64,000 nt of DNA from Devosia psychrophila. GTDB lineage: Bacteria > Pseudomonadota > Alphaproteobacteria > Rhizobiales > Devosiaceae. Positions 50,263-59,321 of the stretch are shown one piece after another (position 1 is the first letter of the stretch; the number at the start of each line of letters is the position of its first letter). The position numbers and the translations under genes were made by a program. The DNA is taken from the NCBI RefSeq assembly GCF_000971275.1, contig NZ_LAPV01000093.1, positions 124,001 to 188,000 on the forward strand, given 5' to 3'. The notes beneath the pieces are model-generated. The model was not told the origin of the DNA. It did not search any database and saw nothing but the letters and a program-made list of their open reading frames with translations.

Positions 50263-51558
50263 TCAACGGTTGAGCCTTATCGATACCGAGCGGCCATGGC
50301 CGTCGAGACCTTCGACTTCCGCCAGCGTGATCGCCGCAGCGCTGAGCGCGGCCAGCGAGGACGGATCGCAACCAAGGATCGAGGTGCGCTTCATGAAATC
50401 CAGCACGCCAAGGCCGGAGGTGAAGCGGGCGGTGCCGGCGGTGGGCAGAACGTGATTGGAGCCGCCGACATAATCGCCGATGGCCTCGGGGGTGTGGTGA
50501 CCGAGGAAAATCGCGCCGGCATGGCGAATGGAGCCGAGGATCGACTGTGGATCGTCCAGCGCCAGCTCGATGTGTTCCGAGGCGATGCGATTGGCCAGCA
50601 GCACGGCTTCGGCCAGCGAAGCGACGGTGATGATGGCGCTGTGTTCTTCCCAGCCTTCGCGCGCGTGGGTCGGATTGGGCAGCGTATCGATCTGGCGAGT
50701 GACTTCGGCGGCGACGGCGTCGGCCAGACCCTTTTCGGTCGTTACCAGAATGGAGCGAGCCCCTGCCCCGTGTTCGGCCTGGGCAATCAGGTCTGCGGCG
50801 ACCCAGGCCGGATTGGCCGAGCCATCGGCGATGACCAGCACTTCGGATGGGCCGGCGATCATGTCGATGCCGACCTTGCCGAACACCTGCCGCTTGGCAG
50901 CCGCAACGAAGGCATTGCCGGGACCGACAACTTTGTCGACAGGGGCAATGGTGGCCGTGCCATAGGCCAGTGCGGCCACAGCCTGCGCGCCGCCGATGCG
51001 GTAGATTTCGGTGACGCCAGCGATCTTGGCCGCCAGCAGGATCGGCGCGGCGATTTGGCCATCGGGCGTTGGCACCACCATGGCAATGCGCGAGACACCG
51101 GCCACCTTGGCGGGCACGGCGTTCATCAGCACGGAGGACGGGTAATTGGCGAGGCCGCCCGGCACATAGATGCCAACGGCATCGACCGGCGTCCAGACCG
51201 TGCCCAGCGTCACGCCGAGGTGGTCGGTATAGATCTGGTTTTCCGGCTTCTGCTTTTCGTGATGGCTCTTGATGCGATCATGCGCCGTCTGCAGCGCCGC
51301 GCGCACTTCGGGGGTGACGCTGGCCGCAGCCGCATCGATCTCGGCTTCAGAAATGCGCAAGTCTGCCGCCGATGCAAAATGCGTGCGGTCGAACCTGTTG
51401 GTCAGCTCCAGCACCGCCACGTCACCACGCTTGCGTACATCGGCGACAATCCCGGCGACGATGTCGCTGACATCCTGGCTGGATTCGCGTTTGCCATCGA
51501 GCAGCTGCTGGAAAAGCGGCTCGAAATCCGTGTCGGCGCTGTCGATGCGGAGCGTCAT
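50263..51558 (-). CDS. hisD: Histidinol dehydrogenase
   Basis: 431 residues, full length. It oxidises L-histidinol to L-histidine with NAD+ in the last two steps of histidine synthesis and needs Zn. Signature regions: VPGGLANYPSSVLMNAVPA, GGAQAVAALAYGTATIAPV, VGPGNAFVAAAKRQVFGKV, IDMIAGPSEVLVIADGSA and LIAQAEHGAGARSILVT with the catalytic His. The C-terminal FTSGLGVLDFMKRTS also fits. In the murA-DUF2948-hisD cluster typical of Rhizobiales. Confidence 0.97.
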   Translation of the reverse strand: MTLRIDSADTDFEPLFQQLLDGKRESSQDVSDIVAGIVADVRKRGDVAVLELTNRFDRTHFASAADLRISEAEIDAAAASVTPEVRAALQTAHDRIKSHHEKQKPENQIYTDHLGVTLGTVWTPVDAVGIYVPGGLANYPSSVLMNAVPAKVAGVSRIAMVVPTPDGQIAAPILLAAKIAGVTEIYRIGGAQAVAALAYGTATIAPVDKVVGPGNAFVAAAKRQVFGKVGIDMIAGPSEVLVIADGSANPAWVAADLIAQAEHGAGARSILVTTEKGLADAVAAEVTRQIDTLPNPTHAREGWEEHSAIITVASLAEAVLLANRIASEHIELALDDPQSILGSIRHAGAIFLGHHTPEAIGDYVGGSNHVLPTAGTARFTSGLGVLDFMKRTSILGCDPSSLAALSAAAITLAEVEGLDGHGRSVSIRLNR

Positions 51559-51567
51559 GGCAAATCC

Positions 51568-52002
51568 TTAGTCGAGAGAGTGGGCGGGCGTGGCGCTGGC
51601 AGCCCAGGCGGCACCAAGATCGGACAGGCGGGCTTCGAGGCATTCGACGCCAAGGCGCACCGTGCCACCGCCGGCAAAGCTAAGCTCGATAATGCCGGCT
51701 GGGCCATCGACGGTGTGAAAGCTGATGGCGAGCAGGTTCAGCACGCCTTCGGGTGCAGCGGGATCAAAGCCATTGGTTGCAACGGACTGGACGCCATCGA
51801 AATGCAGCGCGGCGCGCTTGCGCAGGCCCTTGTCGCGGCGGCCTTGCCCCGACTCCCAATCGAAACGATTCATAAGGAGCGCGAAACGGCGATCGCCGCG
51901 GGCATAGCCCATGTCGGCCACGCGGACGACGGCATCCTGCACGTGGGCGGAGAGGACTTCGAGGTCTTCGGAATCAAGCGCAATCAGCTTGAGGTCGGTC
52001 AT
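51568..52002 (-). CDS. DUF2948 family protein
   Basis: 144 residues. LKLIALDSEDLEVLSAHVQD at the N-terminus, FALLMNRFDWESGQGRRDKG in the middle and ELSFAGGGTVRLGVECLEA near the end are the DUF2948 conserved blocks. The family is almost restricted to alphaproteobacteria and sits between murA and hisD. Function unknown. Nine bases upstream of the hisD start. Confidence 0.92.
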   Translation of the reverse strand: MTDLKLIALDSEDLEVLSAHVQDAVVRVADMGYARGDRRFALLMNRFDWESGQGRRDKGLRKRAALHFDGVQSVATNGFDPAAPEGVLNLLAISFHTVDGPAGIIELSFAGGGTVRLGVECLEARLSDLGAAWAASATPAHSLD

Positions 52003-52282
52003 GATGTGGTCGGCCCCTTGGATGAGACGTTAAAGCACTCATCTGGTCACGTTCCTTCCGATCTACAAGTTTGAGCGCCAGCGGGCAATGTGGGCGTGCG
52101 GAAAAGACGTCATGCGGCGGGATTTCCGGAGATACGGGGAACGGATTTAGCGTCGAACCGGTTGGCGCGACTGATGGCATCAGGAAATTACGTGATCGGC
52201 ACTGCTGGCTGGAGCGTGCTGCGCACTGCTCAGGCGCCGCCATCGGCGACGCCCTTTGGCTGCGCGGTAAGATCGGTGTCCC

Positions 52283-53575
52283 TTAGCCGGCCAGGCGTTC
52301 GATTTCAGCGCCGCAAGCGCTGAGTTTTTCCTCGAGGCGTTCGAAGCCGCGGTCGAGGTGATAAATGCGGTTGACCACCGTTTCGCCCTTGGCGGCGAGG
52401 CCGGCGATGACCAGAGAGACCGAGGCCCGCAGATCGGTCGCCATCACCTGGGCACCGCGGAGCTGGGACTTGCCGCGAATCGTGGCGAGCTGGCCATCGA
52501 CCGAAATATCGGCGCCGAAGCGGGCCAGTTCGGCGACATGCATGTAGCGGTTCTCAAAAATCGTCTCGCGAATATGGCTGGTGCCCGACGACATGGTCAT
52601 CAAGGCCATGAACTGGGCCTGCAGGTCGGTCGGAAAGCCGGGGAACGGATCGGTCTCGGCATCGACAGCCGTGATGCCCTGGCCATTGCGCTGCACGCGC
52701 AGGCCATTGGCCTCGACGGTCAGATTGACGCCGGTGCGGCCCAGGATATCCAGCGCCGACTGCAGGTGTTCGGGCCGGGCGCCCTTGAGCAGCACATTGC
52801 CGCCGGTCATCGCCGCAGCCATGGCAAAAGTGCCGGTTTCGATGCGATCCGGGATCACATCGACGGTGGCGCCGTGCAGTCTATCGACGCCCTCGATGGT
52901 CAGCGTGCGCGTGCCGATGCCGGAGATTTTCGCGCCCATGGCGACGAGGCATTCGGCAACATTGGTTATTTCGGGCTCCTGGGCAGCATTTTCCAGAATC
53001 GTGGTGCCGCGCGCCAAAGTCGCCGCCATCAGCAGCGTGTGCGTGGCGCCCACGGAGACTTTTGGAAACTTTATATGGGCGCCGACGAGGCCACCCTTGG
53101 GCGCCTTGGCGACAACATAGCCATCATCGATATCGATCTCGGCGCCAAGCTCCTTGAGGCCGATGAGAAACAGATCGACCGGCCGGGTACCAATGGCGCA
53201 GCCGCCGGGCAGCGAAACGCGGGCTTCATGGCAGCGGGCCAGTAGCGGCCCGATGACCCAGAAGCTGGCGCGCATCTTGGAGACCAGCTCATAGGGCGCG
53301 GTGGTGTCGACGATGTCTGCGGCATGGAAGGTCATGCGCTGGCCGACGCCCTCGTCCTCGCCGCGACGGCGGCCATGCACGGCGATATCGACGCCGTGAT
53401 TTTCGAGGATGCGTTCGAGTTGCTTGACGTCGGCGAGGCGCGGCACATTTTGCAACACCAGCGGCTCATCAGTCAGCAGCGAAGCGATCATCAATGGCAG
53501 CGCGGCATTCTTGGCGCCCGAAATGGTGATGTCACCATTGAGCTCATTGCCACCGATCAAACGGATACGGTCCAT
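52283..53575 (-). CDS. murA: UDP-N-acetylglucosamine 1-carboxyvinyltransferase
   Basis: 430 residues. It transfers enolpyruvyl from PEP to UDP-GlcNAc, the first committed step of peptidoglycan synthesis. N-terminal [22 protein letters not shown]-binding loop [20 protein letters not shown] contains the catalytic Cys (the fosfomycin-target Cys); [14 protein letters not shown] and [14 protein letters not shown] follow. Because the loop residue is Cys, fosfomycin sensitivity would be predicted unless transport is lacking. A 280-base gap to DUF2948 contains no recognised gene. Confidence 0.97.
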   Translation of the reverse strand: MDRIRLIGGNELNGDITISGAKNAALPLMIASLLTDEPLVLQNVPRLADVKQLERILENHGVDIAVHGRRRGEDEGVGQRMTFHAADIVDTTAPYELVSKMRASFWVIGPLLARCHEARVSLPGGCAIGTRPVDLFLIGLKELGAEIDIDDGYVVAKAPKGGLVGAHIKFPKVSVGATHTLLMAATLARGTTILENAAQEPEITNVAECLVAMGAKISGIGTRTLTIEGVDRLHGATVDVIPDRIETGTFAMAAAMTGGNVLLKGARPEHLQSALDILGRTGVNLTVEANGLRVQRNGQGITAVDAETDPFPGFPTDLQAQFMALMTMSSGTSHIRETIFENRYMHVAELARFGADISVDGQLATIRGKSQLRGAQVMATDLRASVSLVIAGLAAKGETVVNRIYHLDRGFERLEEKLSACGAEIERLAG

Positions 53576-53846
53576 AGTCTTGTCCTATATGGCGGGCATA
53601 GATGCCCATCTACCTGGGGATGGAGGTAGGCCAAGTCCTAGTTGCCACGTAAGCCAGACTTGCCGTTCCGAAGCTGATACTCGATCTTCTCGCCAGGTTG
53701 GGCTGCAAAGCGCGACTTCCTGCGCTTCCGGTGCTCACGTACCCGATGTACGTTGCGCTCCGGTTCTCGGAAATCACCATTTTCGCCTCACCCTGACAAG
53801 AGTCTCTTCGCATCAGTAGTGTTCTCGATATTCACCCGAAACTGGT

Positions 53847-54011
53847 TTACGGTTTATTGACCGTATCGGCTTCGGGGGCCGGCTGGAGTTCAGGCGACTG
53901 CCGCTCCGAATCGGCGCGTGCCTTGGCCTGCCCCTTCCGGCGCTTGAGGTTCTCGCGGAGCTTTGCGGCCAATCTTTGCTCGCGCGAAGCGGCCTCTACT
54001 GATTTGCTCAT
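53847..54011 (-). CDS. Small conserved basic protein upstream of murA
   Basis: 54 residues: MSKSVEAASREQRLAAKLRE, then NLKRRKGQAKARADSERQS and an acidic/Pro tail. The RLAAKLRENLKRRKGQARA-type core is one I associate with a short protein encoded next to murA in Rhizobiales; function unknown. Basic helix, possibly nucleic-acid-binding. It lies 271 bases before the murA start and is too short for many gene finders. Confidence 0.7.
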   Translation of the reverse strand: MSKSVEAASREQRLAAKLRENLKRRKGQAKARADSERQSPELQPAPEADTVNKP

Positions 54012-54176
54012 TGGCCCTGTCGGGAAAGTAGGTTGCAGGAATCGTGTTCTGCTTGACGCGGTTGATAGGCGCTTTTTAGTCTTGCGTCGAGATTAGGCCT
54101 ATGGCAAAGGAGCCCCCGTCGTGCCGGGCATACGCTCCGCGACAAACCAGCGCTCCGCCACCCGGCGCGCCCGGAT

Positions 54177-54251
54177 GCTGCCGTAGCTCAGTGGTAGAGC
54201 ACCCCATTGGTAATGGGGAGGCCGACAGTTCAATCCTGTCCGGCAGCACCA
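54177..54251 (+). tRNA. tRNA-Thr (GGT)
   Basis: 75 nt from GCTGCCGTAGCTCAGTGG to CGGCAGCACCA. Acceptor stem GCTGCCG/CGGCAGC, anticodon stem CCCCA/TGGGG with loop TTGGTAA (anticodon GGT), T arm with CAGTTCAATCCTG. Immediately followed by an integrase remnant. Confidence 0.97.
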
Positions 54252-54343
54252 GAATTTCCCGTTGAATTCCCAGAAGTCTCTGGTTTTGTTATGTAATTTG
54301 GAACTGCCGGTGATACACACAGGTAGTCCACATGGTCCTTTCA

Positions 54344-54868
54344 ATGCCCCGTCCCTATAAGCACCCGAAGACCGGCGTGTACTGGTATCGCCAACGCACC
54401 CCAGCGGTGATTAGGGCGGTAGCGGCGGGCAAGTCCGTGATCATCACAATAGATGGCCGCATATCGCAGCCCAAGATCGGTGCGACAGTGCAGGTGTCGC
54501 TGGGCACAAAGGACGTAGCGGAGGCCAAGCGGCTCGCTGGCGAAGCGCAGTCGCAGTTTGAGCAAGTCTGGCTGAGCTTCAGCAATGCCCCAGTCAAGCT
54601 GAGCCTCAGGCAGATTGTCGCCTTGGCTGGCGAAGTCTACCGCGCCTGGAAGCTGATGCTTGAGGATGAGCCCGGCAGCGCCATCGAATGGGCAGCAAAG
54701 CGGGAACGGCGCGAGAGATGGGACGGCAAGCCGCCACCGTCACCGACACAACGAGCGCTCATGTTTGACCCACCTCGCACACTGCGAGAGCAATGGGGCT
54801 CATGGGTAGACGGGGCCCTGGTTGAACATCACCTCACCGTCGATACTGAGACCTACAGCGCCTCCTAG
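54344..54868 (+). pseudogene. Integrase N-terminal fragment beside tRNA-Thr
   Basis: 174 residues from MPRPYKHPKTGVYWYRQRTP, the DUF6538-like start of alphaproteobacterial integrases, through KDVAEAKRLAGEAQSQFEQV. It ends after GSWVDGALVEHHLTVD, where a core-binding domain should begin. The whole catalytic domain is missing. It marks an old insertion into tRNA-Thr that has largely been deleted. Compare the intact integrase at 46159-47604. Confidence 0.8.
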
Positions 54869-54906
54869 TGGAGTTCGATTGAGCACTCAGGGACGTATTT
54901 GATCTA

Positions 54907-55323
54907 TTGGAAAGGCGGGCGAACGGCGACTATATCCGTGACGCTATGGCGGAGGCTGGACTGGAGTTCTCCGCCGAGCCCTGCTGCTGGAACTGGGAGC
55001 CATCGCAAGGTTATAAACTGACGCGCAGGCTGCTCAAGTCACAGCGGCCGCGCGCGCTGCTATGCCTAAATGACCGAATGGCCTTTGGTGCCTATCAGGC
55101 CCTTGCCGAGGCAGATATGGACGTGCCCGATGCGGTTGCCGTTGTATCCTTCGACAATGACGAATTGGCCTCCTACATGCGTCCCGGTCTCACGACCATC
55201 GGCCTACCACACGAGGCAATGGGCGGTCGGGCGGTCGAAATGCTGCTGGCCCGCCAGGGTGAGGGCGATTCTGTGATGCCCATGCCACCGGTGATCCGCA
55301 GTTTCCTGCGCACTGCCAGCTAG
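54907..55323 (+). pseudogene. LacI-family regulator, C-terminal fragment
   Basis: About 138 residues of the periplasmic-binding-like effector domain: RRLLKSQRPRALLCLNDRMA, DVPDAVAVVSFDNDELASYM, PGLTTIGLPHEAMGGRAVEM and a final VIRSFLRTAS. The DNA-binding domain and first half are absent and only a TTG could start the frame. A fragment, probably left by the deletion that also cut the integrase. Confidence 0.8.
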
Positions 55324-55685
55324 GGTCAGAACCCATTAATTTGTTGAATTGAGGTCTTTTGGGTAATTCAAGTGGCAGGAGGATGCGGGCGTGAGTGATA
55401 AGTCGCAAGCCTCAGTGACTTTCGACTACAAACTGCTGCATTTTGAGCTTTGGCAGGCAAGCCACGAAGGATTGAATTTGGATCGGAAGCTGCTTGGGGT
55501 GCGGAGGCATCATGGCAGCTCTCCACGCCCACTATCACAGGCCGCCGGCCTGACACCGGCACCAAACGGACTTGAAGTCCCTCTTGCTGCGCCGATATCT
55601 GGGAATGGCAGCAATTCGCCAGACAATACACCTAGCCGTTCAATGAGAGTTCACGAATCTGCGCTGATTGTGCAATGAAGATTCG
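55324..55685. other. 362-bp stretch without a supportable gene
   Basis: A frame at 55391-55678 begins SDKSQASVTFDYKLLHFELW but becomes Pro/Ser-rich and has no ribosome site, so it is not called. The promoter of the TetR gene should lie in the last 100 bases. Confidence 0.4.
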
Positions 55686-56303
55686 ATGAAATCCGGCCCC
55701 TCCCATGAGCACTTGGCGCCGCACCTGGAAAAGGTGTTTTATGATCATGGCTATGAGCAGCTGAACATGACTGGCCTGGCGAAGGCCTGCGGGTTTACAC
55801 GGCGGGCCCTGTACCACCATTTTTCCAATAAGGAAGATGCGTTCCGCTACATGCTGCTGTGGCGCGGCGAGCTCAATATAGCGGCGGGCATGGCGGCCGG
55901 GCGCACAGCGCTGGAGCAGGGTGGCAGCACCATAGACATCATCACGGAGGTGATGGATGCCCGCTATGGTGATACGCGCCGGTCATTGAGCCTTTCCCCG
56001 CATGCCCTGGAACTCAACGACCAGGCTTTCCGCCGGGCGCGCGACATCATGGTAGAGGCCGCCACTGACTTCCAGACCAAGCTGGCCGAGCTGCTGACGG
56101 AGCTGGATCGCCGGGGATTGATGCGGTTTAAAGCCGATACGACTGTCGAGGGGCTGGCCCAGGTTTTGTGTGATGGCGCGCGCGGCACCAATCAGTCCCT
56201 GCCGGCGATTGTGCCTGTCGAGCTCAAATCCCGCTACCGCACGATCATCGCAGCTATTCTTTTCGGCACGGCCACGCCTGGCAAGCGATCGGCGCGGCCA
56301 TGA
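55686..56303 (+). CDS. TetR-family transcriptional regulator
   Basis: 205 residues. N-terminal TetR helix-turn-helix: LEKVFYDHGYEQLNMTGLA, then KACGFTRRALYHHFSNKEDA with the YHHF core. The C-terminal ligand domain is helical. The C-terminal TLLVDGALRG-like segment here is AQVLCDGARGTNQSLPAIV. ATG at 55686 is preferred to TTG at 55668. Its stop overlaps the start of a broken MFS transporter (ATGA), so it probably once regulated that gene. Confidence 0.88.
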   Translation: MKSGPSHEHLAPHLEKVFYDHGYEQLNMTGLAKACGFTRRALYHHFSNKEDAFRYMLLWRGELNIAAGMAAGRTALEQGGSTIDIITEVMDARYGDTRRSLSLSPHALELNDQAFRRARDIMVEAATDFQTKLAELLTELDRRGLMRFKADTTVEGLAQVLCDGARGTNQSLPAIVPVELKSRYRTIIAAILFGTATPGKRSARP

Positions 56304-56954
56304 GCCTGCAAGATATCGCAGCGCGGCTTGACCGGTTGCCCCTCACCCGGCTGCATATTGCCGTGGCGGCGCTGTGCGCCATCGCCTGTTCGTCGATGTG
56401 GCCGAATTAGCATTGGGCGCGGCTTTCTCCGCGATTTTCGCTTCGCCGCCGCACAGTTTTGACTCGACGCAATTGGGCTTGCTGCTCGCATCGGTATTCG
56501 TCGGCGGCGCCATTGGCTCGCCAGCGTTCGGCTGGCTTTCAGACAGGTATGGCCGGCGGCTGGCGCTGCAGCTTTCGATGCTGCTGGTCGCCGCACCCTC
56601 CATCGGGGCCGCGCTGAGCTCGGACGCCAGTTCGCTGATTGCATTCCGGCTGCTGTCGGGCATGGCGCTGGGCGCATAGCCGCTTTCAACTTCCTCGTGG
56701 CGATCTATGGGCCGCTACTCTCGATCTATGCGTCAAAGATATTTCCCACCAGCATTCGCGCTTCCGCCACCGCCACGGCATGGTCGGCAAATCGCGTCGG
56801 CTCCGCCTTCGCTCCGCTGGCGCTACTGCCGCTGCTGCACAGCTACGGCCCGCTGGTCGTGCTCGCTACAATCGCAGCCACCCTGATCTTAAACTTTGCG
56901 CTTATCCAGATCTTTGGCCCAAAGGGGCTCGCGGGAAAGCCACTCACTGCCTGA
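56300..56954 (+). pseudogene. MFS transporter, frameshifted and internally deleted
   Basis: Three frames each carry MFS pieces. First: MSLQDIAARLDRLPLTRLHI ending at a stop at 56408-56410. Second: ELALGAAFSAIFASPPHSFD ... GWLSDRYGRRLALQLSML, the cytoplasmic-loop signature, ending near 56679. Third: ASKIFPTSIRASATATAWSA ... ALIQIFGPKGLAGK, a C-terminal MFS block. The pieces total about 220 residues, about half a normal MFS protein, so there are at least two frame breaks plus a deletion of the middle. Confidence 0.85.
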
Positions 56955-56971
56955 CGGGTGTCGGCAATCGT

Positions 56972-57000
56972 AAAAAACCGGCGCCGCTTAGGACGCCGGT
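56972..57000 (-). terminator. Intrinsic terminator for the PRC-barrel gene
   Basis: ACCGGCG and CGCCGGT form the stem. A six-A run on the plus-strand side gives the U-tract on the minus strand, 36 bases after the PRC-barrel stop. Confidence 0.75.
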
Positions 57001-57036
57001 GTCGTATCAACTGGAACTGCAGTCGTGTAAGGGCGG

Positions 57037-57423
57037 TCAGATCCAGTATGGTGCCACGCCGTAGTAATCGTAAACGCGACGACCGTTGTCTGCGGTCCAG
57101 AAGCTGTCGTCATTGTCATACTTTGGAGCTCCGTCAAGCTGCTCCCGGGTGACGTCAACGCGATAGCCGCCGAGACTTTCGTCATAATTCAGCTTGGTCC
57201 AAGGCAACGGGTAGTGATCGTTGCCAATGCCCAAAAAGCCGCCAAAGCTCAGCACGGCGTAGGAAACCTTGCCGCTGCGCTTCTCGAGCAGAACGCGTTC
57301 GATAGAGCCGATATGCTCGCCGTCCGGATCATATACCTTAGTGCCTTCGACCTTGTCGGAGGCGATGAGATCGTGGGTTTCCTTGACGTCTGCATTGGTC
57401 TTGCTGGTGTCATCGTAAGCCAT
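57037..57423 (-). CDS. PRC-barrel domain protein
   Basis: 128 residues. The PRC-barrel core is LIASDKVEGTKVYDPDGEHIG followed here by SIERVLLEKRSGKVSYAVLS, FGGFLGIGNDHYPLPWTKLN and YRVDVTREQLDGAPKYD. Such stand-alone barrels are common in Rhizobiales and associated with stress or envelope functions; partners unknown. A ribosome site (AGAGGAG) precedes ATG at 57423. Single-gene unit with its own terminator. Confidence 0.9.
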   Translation of the reverse strand: MAYDDTSKTNADVKETHDLIASDKVEGTKVYDPDGEHIGSIERVLLEKRSGKVSYAVLSFGGFLGIGNDHYPLPWTKLNYDESLGGYRVDVTREQLDGAPKYDNDDSFWTADNGRRVYDYYGVAPYWI

Positions 57424-57591
57424 TTTCGAACTCCTCTTTGGTTGGCATCTGCAAGGTCAACGTAGCCCGCTGCGTGCAGTTCCGATTTTGTGCGGGGTGA
57501 TTTGTCGGAGCGGGCTGGTAACGCCGGAACCCCAAGCCTTACGGTGCATTTGTTGTCTCGAGGGTCGTTGGACCCATCAAGGAGACGCGCC

Positions 57592-57846
57592 ATGTTTGAC
57601 AGCCTCCGCGACCGCATGGGCGGCGATAACAAAATTTCGCCCATGAACATCGCCCATAACAGCCTGTTTACCGCCAAGGAAAAGATCGACCTGCTCAATC
57701 AGCTTAAGTCGGACGCGACGGCGGCGGGCAAAGAGGGTCGTGAGTTGGGCTTTGATGCCGAAGAAATCGATCAGGCCCTCGCCGAGGTGCACCAGGGCGT
57801 GCAGGACGGCGTCGGCACCGAAACTGTGCTCAAGGGAGATTTCTGA
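57592..57846 (+). CDS. Hypothetical small soluble protein
   Basis: 84 residues: MFDSLRDRMGGDNKISPMN, LFTAKEKIDLLNQLKSDATA, LGFDAEEIDQALAEVHQGVQ. Helical and acidic. AAGGAG precedes ATG at 57592. It overlaps the following gene by one base (TGATG), so the two form an operon. No family recognised. Confidence 0.7.
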   Translation: MFDSLRDRMGGDNKISPMNIAHNSLFTAKEKIDLLNQLKSDATAAGKEGRELGFDAEEIDQALAEVHQGVQDGVGTETVLKGDF

Positions 57847-58178
57847 TGGCTACCGTACCTAAAACGCCTACCCCCACCGTTGCCAGCGTTGATAACCTGA
57901 TCGACGAAAACGGGTCGCGCATCGACGTGCCCGATGGCTCGCCGCTCAAGGTGGCGGGTGAGCATGAGGCCACTGTGGGGGCGACAGGCCCCACCAACTG
58001 GTGGCTCTACGGCGTGTTCGGCCTTGGCATCGTCATCGCGGTGCTGTTCCTGATGCAGATGTTCCAGGGCGCTCCAGCGACAGATGTGCAACCCGGCACG
58101 CCGACCTCTGAAAGCGTAGTTGCGCCCGCCAGTGGTCCTGCCGTTCCGGTGGCAGTGCCCGTGGTCCCGACGCCGTAA
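57846..58178 (+). CDS. Hypothetical single-pass membrane protein
   Basis: 110 residues. Hydrophilic N-terminus (NLIDENGSRIDVPDGSPLKV), one membrane helix (WWLYGVFGLGIVIAVLFLM), and a Pro/Val/Ala-rich periplasmic tail (ASGPAVPVAVPVVPTP). Co-translated with the preceding gene. Function unknown. Confidence 0.65.
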   Translation: MATVPKTPTPTVASVDNLIDENGSRIDVPDGSPLKVAGEHEATVGATGPTNWWLYGVFGLGIVIAVLFLMQMFQGAPATDVQPGTPTSESVVAPASGPAVPVAVPVVPTP

Positions 58179-58200
58179 TTTGGAAATCCAGACAACAGAA

Positions 58201-58229
58201 AGGCGCGCCCCGAGGGACGCGCCTTTTTC
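58201..58229 (+). terminator. Intrinsic terminator between convergent genes
   Basis: AGGCGCG and CGCGCCT form the stem, followed by TTTTTC. It ends the plus-strand pair; the stem may also help the OmpA-like gene on the other strand. Confidence 0.8.
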
Positions 58230-58245
58230 ATTTCCGACAATCAGA

Positions 58246-58908
58246 TCAGCCGTTGATCGGCGCGATCTGGATCTCGACGCGGCGGTTCTGGGCGCGACCG
58301 GCTTCGGTGGTGTTCGACGCAATTGGAGAAGTCTCGCCCTTGCCTTCAATGTAGAAGCGGCGCTGGTCGATGCCCTGGTTTGCAAGGATGGTGGCGACCG
58401 AGACGGCGCGGCGCTGGCTGAGAGCCAGGTTATAGGCGTCGTCGCCCTGGCTATCGGTGTTGCCGTAGACATCGACGATCGACTTGTCGAACTTCTTGAG
58501 CACCAGCGCGACCGAAACTAGGGTCGAATTGAATGCCGGCTGCACAGTCGACTGGTCAGTCGCGAAAGTAATGTTGGATGGCATGTTCAGAATGATGTTC
58601 TGCCCAACACGGGTCACCGAAACGCCGGTGCCCTGAAGCTGGGCACGAAGCTCGGCTTCCTGCTGATCCATGTACGAACCAATGGCGCCGCCGGTCAGCC
58701 CGCCAACACCCGCGCCGATCAAGGCGCCAACGCGCGGATCGCCGCCCACGGCAGCACCGACGAGTGCGCCGGCAATAGCGCCGCCGCCAACACCGATCAT
58801 GGCGCCGCCAGCGGTGTTCGAAAGCTGCTGCTGGCCGGTGTAGGCATTGGTGGTGCAGGCAGTAAGCGCGAGCGTCGCCGCAAGTGCGACCAAAATCTTC
58901 GACTTCAT
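58246..58908 (-). CDS. OmpA-family lipoprotein with glycine-zipper region (YiaD-like)
   Basis: 220 residues. Lipoprotein signal peptide MKSKILVALAATLALTAC with lipobox LTAC. A glycine-zipper hairpin follows (GGAIAGALVGAAVGGDPRVG, GAGVGGLTGGAIGSY). The OmpA C-terminal peptidoglycan-binding domain runs from about residue 110: FDKSIVDVYGNTDSQGDDAY, NLALSQRRAVSVATILANQG and AQNRRVEIQI. It links outer membrane and cell wall. ATG at 58908 is the natural start; the longer upstream frame is non-coding. Confidence 0.93.
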   Translation of the reverse strand: MKSKILVALAATLALTACTTNAYTGQQQLSNTAGGAMIGVGGGAIAGALVGAAVGGDPRVGALIGAGVGGLTGGAIGSYMDQQEAELRAQLQGTGVSVTRVGQNIILNMPSNITFATDQSTVQPAFNSTLVSVALVLKKFDKSIVDVYGNTDSQGDDAYNLALSQRRAVSVATILANQGIDQRRFYIEGKGETSPIASNTTEAGRAQNRRVEIQIAPING

Positions 58909-59228
58909 AAGTATCCCCCTGAAGGATTCGGTAGTGACCTGTTGGTGATCACTGAATACGGCAGCATGGTGGTGAAGCATAGTGCCTGAACAGCGGATGA
59001 ACGCCAGGGCGAATGGTGGCCTGTCCAAAGACCATCGACCGGTCCTGGCAGTTACCTTGCCGCCGGATCGCCCGCGCCCAGGAAACCCCATCACGAAACT
59101 GAGACATTGGTAAATACGTGCGCGGTGACGCATTGGCAGGCGGGCTGCCACACTTTAGAATGCCTCTCATGTTGAAGCGTCGCTGCCAGTTGCGAAAGCG
59201 CCTCCACAACCCCAACGCGCGCGTCGAA

Positions 59229-59242
59229 TTGACCTATGTCAA
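59229..59242. promoter_or_regulatory. FNR/FixK-type palindrome upstream of hemA
   Basis: TTGACCTATGTCAA matches the TTGA-N6-TCAA core of FNR/FixK/FnrL boxes and lies 80 bases before the hemA ATG. Oxygen-linked control of hemA by FnrL or FixK is known in other alphaproteobacteria. Regulation here is inferred from the motif. Confidence 0.55.
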
Positions 59243-59321
59243 AGAGGCGGACGCGGATCTAGGTATGGCTTGTTCGCCGGCAGCTTCGTTCGCCGACGGT
59301 AGAGCACAGAAGGACGTTTCG

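Noticed and set aside
52003-52282. Possible gene between murA and DUF2948
   Set aside because: Frames at 52071-52286 and 52090-52323 run into murA antisense and show no protein-like pattern.
55391-55678. Frame between the LacI fragment and tetR
   Set aside because: GTG start without ribosome site and a Pro/Ser-rich second half; no family.
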